DNA of 64,000 bases, from the NCBI GenBank assembly GCA_022845955.1, contig AP025576.1, positions 1,054,001 to 1,118,000 on the forward strand, in the 5' to 3' direction. The position numbers and the translations under genes were made by a program. The DNA is from Lachnospiraceae bacterium. Its GTDB lineage: Bacteria; Bacillota; Clostridia; Lachnospirales; Lachnospiraceae. The notes beneath the pieces were generated by a model. It saw only the letters and a list, made by a program, of their open reading frames with translations. It was not told the origin of the DNA and ran no database searches. Of this stretch, positions 19,038 to 26,792 are shown piece after piece; the first letter of the stretch is position 1, and every line of letters begins with the position of its first letter.

Positions 19038-19313
19038 CTATTTGGAACGGTGTCTCAGATCCTTGATGGGGATGTTTGCGAACAGCGCAGGCACCACTCC
19101 GTTGCCGGATTCGGATTCCGTTTCGGTAATCTGGATATCCAGACCCTGCGGATCGATATCCATGTATTTGGAAATGACTTCTATAATATCATTTTTTATC
19201 TGTTCCATGATTTCGGGAGAACAACTGGCCCTGTCGGATACCAATAATAATTTCAGGCGGTCTTTTGCTATATCCCCAGATGTTTTCTTTCGGAAAAGAT
19301 CCATTAATCCCAT
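19038..19313 (-). CDS. minE: Cell division topological specificity factor MinE
   Basis: MinE binds MinD at the membrane, stimulates its ATPase and drives MinCD away from mid-cell so that the septum forms centrally. The 91-residue length fits the family. The N-terminal MinD-contact helix is seen in KDRLKLLLVSDRASCSPEIM, followed by the beta-rich dimer domain (LDIQITETES and VVPALFANIPIKDL). It begins 14 bases after the minD stop behind AGGGGGGAT. It is the last gene of minCDE. Confidence 0.96.
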   Translation of the reverse strand: MGLMDLFRKKTSGDIAKDRLKLLLVSDRASCSPEIMEQIKNDIIEVISKYMDIDPQGLDIQITETESESGNGVVPALFANIPIKDLRHRSK

Positions 19314-19327
19314 AGTTACAATCCCCC

Positions 19328-20116
19328 CTAATTTTTCTTAAACATACTCTTGAACTTGGAAAACATACCCTTTTTATCCAAATCGAGGAACGGGACCTCT
19401 TCGCCCATGATGCGTTTGCAGATATTGAGGTAAGCCTGTCCTGCGGGACTCGCACCGCCTACCAGCGGCTCGCCCTGGTTCGTGGAAACCACGATCTGCT
19501 CGTCATCAGGAACCACGCCGATGAGAGGGAGGGAAAGGATATCGTTTACATCCTCCACCTTCAGCATATCCCCGCGCTTTACCATATCCATGCGGATACG
19601 GTTGATGATGAGATCGATACGGCCCATCTCATTAGCCTCCAGAAGGCCTACGATCCTGTCCGCATCACGGATGGCGGAGACTTCGGGGGTGGTTACCACA
19701 AATGCCCTGTCCGCGCCTGCAATGGCATTTTTGAAGCCCTGCTCGATTCCGGCAGGACAGTCAAGCAGGATGTAATCAAATTGTTCCCTCATCTTGTCAA
19801 TTAATTCCTTCATCTGTTCCGGGGAAACGGAATCCTTATCCCTTGTCTGGGCGGAAGGAAGAAGGCAGAGGTTGGAATATTTTTTATGTTTGATCAGAGC
19901 CTGATTCAAGCGGCAGTTACCTTCCACCACATCTACCAGATTGTATACAATACGGTTTTCCAAACCCATAACCACATCCAGGTTTCTAAGGCCGATATCG
20001 GTGTCAATCATGATTACTTTTTTATCCAGCATGGCAAGGCCGGTTCCTACGTTTGCCGTTGTGGTGGTTTTGCCTACACCGCCCTTCCCGGATGTGATAA
20101 CAATAACTTCGCTCAT
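19328..20116 (-). CDS. minD: Septum site-determining ATPase MinD
   Basis: MinD is the membrane-associated ATPase that recruits MinC and positions the division-site inhibitor. The 262-residue protein has the deviant Walker A GKGGVGKTT at residues 10-18, a DIGLRNLD switch region, YILLDCPAGIEQG, and the C-terminal amphipathic membrane anchor (FSKFKSMFKKN). AGGAGG precedes the ATG. The gene lies between minC (38 bases upstream) and minE. All key residues are present. Confidence 0.97.
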   Translation of the reverse strand: MSEVIVITSGKGGVGKTTTTANVGTGLAMLDKKVIMIDTDIGLRNLDVVMGLENRIVYNLVDVVEGNCRLNQALIKHKKYSNLCLLPSAQTRDKDSVSPEQMKELIDKMREQFDYILLDCPAGIEQGFKNAIAGADRAFVVTTPEVSAIRDADRIVGLLEANEMGRIDLIINRIRMDMVKRGDMLKVEDVNDILSLPLIGVVPDDEQIVVSTNQGEPLVGGASPAGQAYLNICKRIMGEEVPFLDLDKKGMFSKFKSMFKKN

Positions 20117-20154
20117 TTGCTGATTCCTCCTAAATATAAATTAATCCTGTCGTT

Positions 20155-20871
20155 CTAAAACAGATTGCTTAAACGCCCTTTGGTTACAGGCTCAATACAA
20201 ATTGTTTCTTCTTTTGCGGTTGCAATTTGGGGGGCATAGGAATTGGCGGGGGTATTGCCCCGTTTCCTGAGACCTTTTCCCCCTTTTTCCTTATCCGGGC
20301 TTTTAGCAATATATTCCCCTATCTGCAGCTGTATGGGCTTCATTTCCAGCGCAAAAATAAAACAGCCGCTGTCTCCTGCGGCGCCTGCATGTGCGTTGCC
20401 CTTCAGGGAACCCAGGATCACGATGTTCCCCTGAGATATAATTTTGGCTCCCGGATTGACATCTCCAATCAGAGTAATGCTGGAATAGCTTTCCAGAACC
20501 TGCCCGGAACGGAGATTCCCTTTATAAAAATCCGCCCCTACCGCCTCCGCGTCAGGATAATTGTCGGCGGCTTCGTACTCCCGGGCCTCGATACGCGCTT
20601 TCATCCTGTCTTCCAGTGCCGTACCGTTATCCATGATACAGACAATCTGAATGGAAGTATTTTCTGTAATGACATCTACAATGCGTTGTTCTTCCTCCGG
20701 GGTCAGTTCCCTTCCTTCGAAAGATACAGCCATTTTCGCATCCTTAAAAAAAGTGCCGGTCTCTCTGAACTTTTCCGCAATAGCCTCAAGCAGTTTTGGG
20801 AAAGGAGTTTCCTTATCCAGGATAAGGTTTATTCCATATTTGTTGCGTTTCAGTACTAATTCTTTTGTCAT
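20155..20871 (-). CDS. minC: Septum site-determining protein MinC
   Basis: MinC blocks FtsZ ring assembly away from mid-cell when held at the membrane by MinD. The 238-residue protein has the N-terminal FtsZ-acting domain and, from about residue 120, the right-handed beta-helix that binds MinD (GQVLESYSSITLIGDVNPGA, then GNIVILGSLKGNAHAG). A charged, low-complexity linker near the C-terminus (SPDKEKGGKGLRKRG) is less usual. It is the first gene of minCDE, 33 bases downstream of a plausible promoter start. Confidence 0.94.
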   Translation of the reverse strand: MTKELVLKRNKYGINLILDKETPFPKLLEAIAEKFRETGTFFKDAKMAVSFEGRELTPEEEQRIVDVITENTSIQIVCIMDNGTALEDRMKARIEAREYEAADNYPDAEAVGADFYKGNLRSGQVLESYSSITLIGDVNPGAKIISQGNIVILGSLKGNAHAGAAGDSGCFIFALEMKPIQLQIGEYIAKSPDKEKGGKGLRKRGNTPANSYAPQIATAKEETICIEPVTKGRLSNLF

Positions 20872-20910
20872 GTCCCCTCCAGCTTATTCTAAAGGACTCT
20901 TTCTCTTGCA

Positions 20911-20938
20911 ATTATACCGGTTCTTGTCGAATATGCAA
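20911..20938 (-). promoter_or_regulatory. Predicted sigma-A promoter for minCDE
   Basis: Read on the minus strand, TTGCAT is followed after 16 bases by a perfect TATAAT. Transcription would begin near 20904, giving a leader of about 33 bases before minC. Confidence 0.6.
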
Positions 20939-21041
20939 ACTGTTTTCACGATTTTTCTTGTAAAATGTCTAAAAAACTCAAACTTTGCAGGGAGGGCCGC
21001 CCTTGAAGTCTTTATAATTTTCTTACATAGCACGCGAAACG

Positions 21042-21070
21042 TAGACTTTATATTTTAATTATGATATTAT
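21042..21070 (+). promoter_or_regulatory. Possible promoter of the heptad-repeat gene
   Basis: TAGACT and TATTAT are separated by 17 bases in an AT-rich stretch about 25 bases before the start codon. The match to the -35 consensus is only four of six. Confidence 0.4.
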
Positions 21071-21095
21071 TTATGTATGTACAGGAGGGAATACC

Positions 21096-21503
21096 ATGGA
21101 TGAAGAATTAAAATCAATGTTGACGACTATTGTCAAAGAGATTCACAACATTAAAAACGATATGCATAAAGGTTTTCAAGATGTTGACGAACGTTTTGAA
21201 AAAGTGGACCAGCGTTTTGAAAAAATGGATCAGCGTTTTGAAAAAGTGGACCAGCGCTTTGAAAAAATGGATCAGCGCTTTGAAAAAATGGATCAGCGCT
21301 TTGAAAAAATGGATCAACGCTTTGAAAAAATGGATCAGCGTTTGGAAAAAGTGGAATCTCAGGTATCAGCCTTACGCAGCGGACAGATTGAAACGCGCAA
21401 GGAGATTAAGGAAGTGTCAATAAAGGTTTCCGAGACTTACGATCTGGCTCTTGATTCATGGGGGCAGAGTTCTGAAAACCGGAAATGGTTAGAGAAAATA
21501 TAG
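21096..21503 (+). CDS. Heptad-repeat coiled-coil protein of unknown function
   Basis: The 135-residue protein is almost wholly helical. Residues 30-85 are eight perfect seven-residue units of the form (M/V)DQRFEK, which would make a long, strongly charged coiled coil. Flanking segments (MLTTIVKEIHNIKNDMHKGF before, RKEIKEVSIKVSETYDLALD after) extend the helix. There is no signal peptide or membrane segment. ACAGGAGGG precedes the ATG and its own terminator follows, so it is a single-gene unit. Similar short phage- and chromosome-borne repeat proteins exist in Clostridia, but I know no assigned role. Confidence 0.8.
   Translation: MDEELKSMLTTIVKEIHNIKNDMHKGFQDVDERFEKVDQRFEKMDQRFEKVDQRFEKMDQRFEKMDQRFEKMDQRFEKMDQRLEKVESQVSALRSGQIETRKEIKEVSIKVSETYDLALDSWGQSSENRKWLEKI
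21183..21350 (+). repeat. Eight-copy 21-bp in-frame tandem repeat
   Basis: Eight direct units of 21 bases each code for seven residues; most read ATGGATCAGCGCTTTGAAAA plus one A. Units 5 and 6 are identical, and units 3, 7 and 8 differ from them by only one to three bases. This points to recent unit duplication. Copy number change keeps the frame. Confidence 0.95.
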
Positions 21504-21524
21504 CCGTGCATTAAAATAGAAAGG

Positions 21525-21577
21525 GAAGTATCAAAAGGAAAATAAATCAAGAAAAAGCCTTTTGATACTTCTTTTTG
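21525..21577 (+). terminator. Intrinsic terminator of the heptad-repeat gene
   Basis: A 14-bp perfect stem (GAAGTATCAAAAGG and CCTTTTGATACTTC) with a 19-base loop is followed by TTTTTG. Confidence 0.85.
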
Positions 21578-21631
21578 TTTATCCGGGTTTGACGTGACAT
21601 ACGGTGCCGCATCCAAACCCGGAAATGGACA

Positions 21632-22426
21632 TTATATTTGCAAGGCAGCGCTGTCCTTCCCTGATTTCCGGAATTCCTTCGGGCTTTTCCCGGTCAGCCG
21701 CTTGAACTGCCGACAGAAATGCTCCACATTGCGGTAGCCGCAGAACTCCGATATGGAAGTAATGGTTTTATCCGTATACAACAGCTGATCTTTTGCCAGC
21801 CGGATGCGGGCTTTTATGCAGTCGTCCATACAGGAGGTGCCGAAGGCATTTTTATAGAGGAGCTGCAGATAGCCTTCGCTCAGATGAAGCTGCTGCGCCA
21901 TGCCCGAAACATTCCAGGAAAGCTGGGGGCTGTTATAAATAGCCTTGCGCAGGTTCATCAGTTCATGGTAATTAGGAGAGAGGCGGAAGGAACCGGTGCC
22001 CATGCGGGAAGCCTCCTGCAGCTCGGAAAAAAGAAGCTGGAGAAGCTGATCCACTATCCGTTCATTGTTTTGTCCGGGAAAGGAGTTTTTCCAGGTGATT
22101 AATTGGAAGAGATTGTGGCAGTAGTCCGCATCCGGCAGGGGGAAAGGCGTATTGCGTATGGGCAGGGAGGATACATAATTTTCATCCGAATCAAAACGGA
22201 TCCAGTCATTTTTGTAAAGTTCCCCGCTGGCACGATAATGGATAGGCGTATGCGGGGCAAACAGTACGGCGGATTTGGCCGGATATTCCGTAAGAATTCC
22301 GTCCACGCGGAAAAATGCGGGGGTATGGGTAAGGAGCAGAAGCCAGCAGTCATGTCCCTGCGGAACGTCGAATACAAAGCCGGCGTCGTGCCGGGCATCA
22401 TATTCTACATAACGAATGTGATTCAT
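21632..22426 (-). CDS. AraC-family transcriptional regulator
   Basis: The 264-residue protein has a cupin-like sensor in its first 150 residues (HDCWLLLLTHTPAFFRVDGI, AVLFAPHTPIHYRASG). The AraC domain closes the protein with two helix-turn-helix motifs (VSGMAQQLHLSEGYLQLLYK and ITSISEFCGYRNVEHFCRQF). GGAGG lies five bases before the ATG. It diverges from the P-loop gene across only 46 bases, so their promoters must overlap. What it controls is not evident; the P-loop and esterase genes are the nearest candidates. Confidence 0.88.
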   Translation of the reverse strand: MNHIRYVEYDARHDAGFVFDVPQGHDCWLLLLTHTPAFFRVDGILTEYPAKSAVLFAPHTPIHYRASGELYKNDWIRFDSDENYVSSLPIRNTPFPLPDADYCHNLFQLITWKNSFPGQNNERIVDQLLQLLFSELQEASRMGTGSFRLSPNYHELMNLRKAIYNSPQLSWNVSGMAQQLHLSEGYLQLLYKNAFGTSCMDDCIKARIRLAKDQLLYTDKTITSISEFCGYRNVEHFCRQFKRLTGKSPKEFRKSGKDSAALQI

Positions 22427-22472
22427 GGGAGCCTCCGGTAATCAATAGTATTGTTGGAAAGGTAGGGGAATT

Positions 22473-23024
22473 ATGGAACCAACTAAAAAACTGCCTCTTT
22501 TTCTTGTTTCCGGGGCAAGCGGGGTGGGTAAGACCACCATGTGTGAAATCCTTTTCCGCAGGGAAACAAGATATATTGTAATGGAAAGCGATATCCTCTG
22601 GCAGAAGGAGTTCGATACGCCGGAGGATAACTACCGCAGGTTCCGGGAAGTATGGCTTACTATGTGCGCCAACATATCCCAGTCGGGCCTCCCGGTGGTG
22701 TTGTGCGGCTGCGGGATACCGGAGCAGTTTGAAATATGTGAGGCCAGGAACTATTTTACTGAACTTCACTATCTGGCTCTTGTCTGTGATTCCCAGGCCC
22801 TGGAAGCCCGTATGCGGGAAGGAAGGCATATCAGGGATGAGGGCTGGATCCAAAGCTCGGTAAGCTTTAATGACTGGCTTCGGAATAATGCGCAAAATAC
22901 CAATCCCTCTATAACCCTGATAAATACCACAGATCTGACGCCGGAGGAAACAGCCGAAAAGGCAGAGGCGTGGATCACAGGCTGTCTCACTTCAGACCCG
23001 CCTGTTTGTCCAGAAAGCCTTTAA
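22473..23024 (+). CDS. P-loop kinase-like NTPase
   Basis: This 183-residue protein has a Walker A loop at GASGVGKTT near residue 13 and a small alpha/beta fold like that of nucleoside, shikimate or gluconate-type kinases. The stretch YIVMESDILW looks like a substrate-side Asp, and RMREGRHIRDEGW like a lid with arginines. No specific substrate can be named. AGGTAGGGG precedes the ATG. Its 3' end overlaps the end of the convergent esterase gene by 38 bases. Confidence 0.75.
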   Translation: MEPTKKLPLFLVSGASGVGKTTMCEILFRRETRYIVMESDILWQKEFDTPEDNYRRFREVWLTMCANISQSGLPVVLCGCGIPEQFEICEARNYFTELHYLALVCDSQALEARMREGRHIRDEGWIQSSVSFNDWLRNNAQNTNPSITLINTTDLTPEETAEKAEAWITGCLTSDPPVCPESL

Positions 23025-23844
23025 AAATAGCGAGAAGCTCCTGACTCCAGAAGTTGCCTTCGTGTACGGCGCCTTCCACACAGATAAAGCTTACATCAGC
23101 GCCGCATTCTTCCAAACGCTTTACCATACGGGCGCTCTGGGAAAAATCCACGGCAGGGTCGGCATCACCGTGGGCGATCAGGAAGGGGACATAGGATCTG
23201 CCTTCCGTTACATAACGGATAGGGCTCATTTTTTTCAAAAGATCCTGATCGAGGGTACCGCCGCAGAAAAGGGTGAACAGGCTTTCTGTTTCCGCCCGTC
23301 TTTCCGATTCGGGAAGCTCCAGGACAGCGCATAAATCCGCAGGGCCGAAGCAGTCGATGACGGCGTTTACGCTGTCGGAGGCTCCGGGGTATTCAGCGGT
23401 CCTAAATTCAGGCATGTCCCCGGTAAGTCCCAGGAGAAGGGCGGTGTTGCCGCCGGAGGAAGTGCCGAAGGCATATACTCTTTCCGGATCAATATGGTAC
23501 TGCGCGGCATGGGTGCGCAGGAAACGGATGGCTGTTTTCACATCCTGCAGGAATGCGGGTGCGGGACAGCCTTCTTCAATGTTGCGGTGGGTAACGCTTG
23601 CCACCACATAACCGGCTCCTGCAAACGCGGCCAGCTGCGGAATTTCATAATTCGTATCGGGAAAATGCCAGGCGCTTCCCTGTATGAAAACGATGAGGGG
23701 GAAGGTACGTTCCTGACCTTCCTCAGGGGTTTGCGGCATAAGCAAATCCAGGGTAATATCTGTTCCCGTCTGTGTGGAATAGACGATTTTGGGGCAGAAA
23801 ACAGACAGGCCTTTAAGAGTGGGATTGCAGGCGATTCGCAGCAT
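22987..23844 (-). CDS. Alpha/beta hydrolase, probable carbohydrate esterase
   Basis: This 285-residue cytoplasmic protein of the BD-FAE/esterase-lipase type likely removes acyl groups from sugars. The nucleophile elbow is GTSSGG, the acid is in HGDADPAVDF and the base in GAVHEGNFW. The oxyanion segment reads FIQGSAWHF. It is single-domain with no signal peptide. AAAAGGAGGAC precedes the ATG and a good promoter lies just upstream. Its 3' end overlaps the P-loop gene tail to tail. Acetyl or feruloyl xylan esterase would fit the nearby xylosidase and arabinosidase genes but is inference. Confidence 0.82.
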   Translation of the reverse strand: MLRIACNPTLKGLSVFCPKIVYSTQTGTDITLDLLMPQTPEEGQERTFPLIVFIQGSAWHFPDTNYEIPQLAAFAGAGYVVASVTHRNIEEGCPAPAFLQDVKTAIRFLRTHAAQYHIDPERVYAFGTSSGGNTALLLGLTGDMPEFRTAEYPGASDSVNAVIDCFGPADLCAVLELPESERRAETESLFTLFCGGTLDQDLLKKMSPIRYVTEGRSYVPFLIAHGDADPAVDFSQSARMVKRLEECGADVSFICVEGAVHEGNFWSQELLAIFKGFLDKQAGLK

Positions 23845-23892
23845 GTTATGTGTCCTCCTTTTCTAAATAAAAAATATAAGTATGATGAAACT

Positions 23893-23922
23893 ATTATAAC
23901 ACACGAATCGCCGCCGAATCAA
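23893..23922 (-). promoter_or_regulatory. Predicted promoter of the esterase gene
   Basis: On the minus strand TTGATT is followed after 18 bases by TATAAT, about 50 bases before the start codon of the esterase. Confidence 0.6.
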
Positions 23923-23990
23923 AAGAATAGGGGAAAATTAATGACTCCGCGCAGGCCTGGCTCCTGCTTCCGGGAACCGTACAAACCCGC

Positions 23991-25721
23991 TCATTGTTTT
24001 TTGTGGAATTTGGTTGCGTGGGCCGTCGTGTCGTGATACAGGAAGTAGCGCTCGTTTTCTTTGTATTCATAGAATGGGCGGAAGGTAATAGTATCGATGC
24101 CCTCCACGCGGTAGTGAAGCGGCTGCTCCGGAAGCGGGCGCATTTTTTCCGGAAGCGACTGTACATCCATCCAGTCGTTGGGCGTCTGGATACCGGTATA
24201 ATCGGCGGCCAGTACTACCGGCCCGTAAAGAAAGGCATTGGGGCCTTTTTTAACAGGGTCCAGGGAATGCATCCATACCGCGGCGGGAAGGGAAACGGTC
24301 AGGCAGTCGCCTTCCTTCCATTCGCGGCAGACGGTCAGCCAGCCGTTTTTATCCACCGTTGCTGAGAGAGGGACATGATTGCAGGAAACAGTCATTGTAC
24401 CTGCCAGCCAGCCCGGCATGCGCAGGTGGATGGGGAATACGGCGGGGGCGGTCAGAGACAGGGTCAGGGACGTTGTGTTTCCTTCCGGGAAGCCGGTTTC
24501 CTGGCAAACGGTGACAGGGCTGCCGTTCCGGTTCCAATGCAGCTTGGAGGGGATATATTGGCTGACGTAAAGTCCGCCGTCCTCTTCAAAATAGAGGAGA
24601 CGCTGCATTTCGGTTACGAGGAGGGGACGGGTACCGGTGCAGCAGGTCCAGCCATCCTGCCGGTTTTTCTTATAGCCGCCGTACATGTTGTAATCGGAAT
24701 AATAAATGATATTTCCTTCTTCCGTCATGGGCAGGGTGGCGGCGGTGGCGTTGAATAAGAGAGCCTCCACCCAGTTGCCGTATTCCGGTTCCCCGGTAAA
24801 ACGGGTGAGGTATTTGCACAGCCGGAAGGCGGCATAGGTGTCGCACTGGGTTTCAAAACTGTCATGACCGGTGCGCAGCGCGTCGATAATACGGTTTTTG
24901 GGCATCAGATGTTCATAATTGGGGCCGTATCCTCCTGTCGCCATGACCTCCTCCGTCTGCATGAAGCGATAGAAGGAGCGCAGGGCTTTCAGGAAATAAG
25001 GGTTGTTTGTCATTTCGTATGCCTTTGCGCAGCCGTTAAAAGAATTCACATGGCTGTAGGCGTGACAGAATTCGGAATACAGTCCTGCCAGGGGTTTTTT
25101 GGAAAAGGGATCGGCGTCCTGATAGAAGATATCCCAGAATTCCCGGTATTCAAAGCGTTCCGCCAGCTCCCGTGCCTGAGGTATTTCCAGGATTTCCCAG
25201 GCATCCCAAAAGGATTCCGTCAGGGTGTACCATTCCGTGGAGTTGTCTCCGAACAGGTTATCTTTTGTCAGATGCCTGTCGGCGAAAGCAACCAGATATT
25301 CGGCGTGTTCCTTTGCGCGTGTATAGCCGCAGTAAAGGAAGAGATCACAATGGGCACGAAGCAGCTTTTCCAGGTCATAATGGGAGCGGTTTGTTAAAAA
25401 GGGAGCGGTTGTCCGGGCGGCTTCGCAGCAGTCCCAGAATTCATCAGCCAGGTAGACCGCCTTTTCCCGGAACGCCTCATCCCCCGAAACAGCAAACATA
25501 CGGCTGTAGGCGGAAAGCCACTGTCCGATGAGGGCGGTGCCCCGTGAATTGGGGTACCAGCCTGTATATGCGATGCCGGGGGCCGGTTTTCCGGCGCTTT
25601 CGCGCATATACTTCAGGATATTGTCATTGGGGATTTGCAGATAAAAAGCAAGGGTTTCATCCAGGATTCTTTTCATCATGCCATCTGTAAGGGTGACATC
25701 AGTAAAATCAAAGCTTTTCAT
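23991..25721 (-). CDS. GH127-family glycosidase (beta-L-arabinofuranosidase-like), short form
   Basis: This 576-residue member of the former DUF1680 group probably removes beta-linked L-arabinofuranose or a related sugar. The catalytic zinc-cysteine region is recognisable: FETQCDTYA supplies the Glu and first Cys, and WTCCTGTRP the Cys pair that includes the nucleophile. The N-terminal (alpha/alpha)6 barrel occupies about 400 residues and beta domains follow. It lacks a signal peptide. AAAGGA precedes the ATG. It is the third gene of a minus-strand operon behind the epimerase (36-base gap). It is distinct from, and shorter than, the GH127 protein at 43229-45280. A GH146 or neighbouring family is possible. 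Confidence 0.8.
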   Translation of the reverse strand: MKSFDFTDVTLTDGMMKRILDETLAFYLQIPNDNILKYMRESAGKPAPGIAYTGWYPNSRGTALIGQWLSAYSRMFAVSGDEAFREKAVYLADEFWDCCEAARTTAPFLTNRSHYDLEKLLRAHCDLFLYCGYTRAKEHAEYLVAFADRHLTKDNLFGDNSTEWYTLTESFWDAWEILEIPQARELAERFEYREFWDIFYQDADPFSKKPLAGLYSEFCHAYSHVNSFNGCAKAYEMTNNPYFLKALRSFYRFMQTEEVMATGGYGPNYEHLMPKNRIIDALRTGHDSFETQCDTYAAFRLCKYLTRFTGEPEYGNWVEALLFNATAATLPMTEEGNIIYYSDYNMYGGYKKNRQDGWTCCTGTRPLLVTEMQRLLYFEEDGGLYVSQYIPSKLHWNRNGSPVTVCQETGFPEGNTTSLTLSLTAPAVFPIHLRMPGWLAGTMTVSCNHVPLSATVDKNGWLTVCREWKEGDCLTVSLPAAVWMHSLDPVKKGPNAFLYGPVVLAADYTGIQTPNDWMDVQSLPEKMRPLPEQPLHYRVEGIDTITFRPFYEYKENERYFLYHDTTAHATKFHKKQ

Positions 25722-25757
25722 AGTTGTCCTTTCTGCCTTTAAGCAGGCTCTGCTTGA

Positions 25758-26792
25758 TCAGATACATGTGGGGTACGCGGATTTTACCGCAGCGGCCGCC
25801 TGGTTGAGTGAGGTGATTACGCTGTCACACCAGCTGTCAAAAATGGGATCCTCCGCCTGCAGCTGCCTGTCGGAAAGCAGGTTCTGAAGCGTTGTGCGTA
25901 TGCCGTCCCGGAAAGGCACGGCAGCCTGGAAACCGGGTACCAGCCGTTTGAGCTTATCATTTTTAAAAACAGCGGTCTGTACCCGTTCCCCGAGAAGGCA
26001 GCTCTTAAAATCATAGGGGCCTGCCTGATGCAGAAACAGGGAGGAGACATAAAACGGATGCAGGGGCACCTGCAGGATATCCGCTATTGTGGTATATATC
26101 TGGTTCCAGGTCATGACCTCGTCGGATGTAATATTGACGGCTTCCCCCAGGGCATGGGGATTTCCTGCAATTCCGAGAAAGGCCCGGGCAAAATCGGAAT
26201 TATGGGTGAGTGTCCACAGGGAGGTACCGTCTCCGGGGATAATGACGGGCCGTTCTTCCCGGATTCTTTTTATCACACTGTAGCAGCCGTTCCAGCCTGT
26301 CATACAGAGCGGGACGTTATATTCGTCATAGGTATGGCTGGGACGGATAATTGTGATGGGGAAGCCGGTTTTGCGGTATATGGCCGTCAGTTCCTGTTCG
26401 CAGGCTATTTTATTCTGCGCGTAGTCCCAATACGGATTGTACAGGGGTGTGCTCTCCGTGATTTCATAGCAGCTGAGGGGCTTCTGATAAGCGGAGGCGG
26501 AGCTGATGAAGATGTACTGGCTGGTTTTTCCTGAGAAAAGCGAATAGTCCCGTGTGATCTGTTCCGGTTTCTGCACAATAAAATCAGCCACGCAGTCAAA
26601 GTGCATCCCTTCCAGCGCCTTTTCCATAGCGGTGGTATCGTTGATATCCCCGATAATATAGTGTGCGCCATCGGGGAGTACCTGGTTACGGGAGCCTCTG
26701 TTTATGAGCCATAATTCATGGCCTTCCTTTAAAAGTGCCTTGGAAACGGCGGTGCTGATAATGCCGGTTCCTCCGATAAGTAAGATTTTCAT
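25758..26792 (-). CDS. NAD-dependent epimerase/dehydratase (extended SDR)
   Basis: This 344-residue Rossmann enzyme opens with the dinucleotide loop MKILLIGGTGIISTAV and carries the catalytic pair YAQNK (YxxxK) near residue 125. The C-terminal half fits sugar-nucleotide epimerases or dehydratases (IIRPSHTYDEYNVPLC). The start codon overlaps the preceding glycosidase stop by four bases, so translation is coupled. Being locked between two glycosidase genes suggests that it acts on a free or released sugar rather than in cell-wall synthesis. The exact reaction is not predictable. Confidence 0.85.
   Translation of the reverse strand: MKILLIGGTGIISTAVSKALLKEGHELWLINRGSRNQVLPDGAHYIIGDINDTTAMEKALEGMHFDCVADFIVQKPEQITRDYSLFSGKTSQYIFISSASAYQKPLSCYEITESTPLYNPYWDYAQNKIACEQELTAIYRKTGFPITIIRPSHTYDEYNVPLCMTGWNGCYSVIKRIREERPVIIPGDGTSLWTLTHNSDFARAFLGIAGNPHALGEAVNITSDEVMTWNQIYTTIADILQVPLHPFYVSSLFLHQAGPYDFKSCLLGERVQTAVFKNDKLKRLVPGFQAAVPFRDGIRTTLQNLLSDRQLQAEDPIFDSWCDSVITSLNQAAAAVKSAYPTCI

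Noticed and set aside
21183..21350. CRISPR-like array
   Set aside because: The units are contiguous 21-base direct repeats without spacers, in a coding frame, and no cas gene is present.
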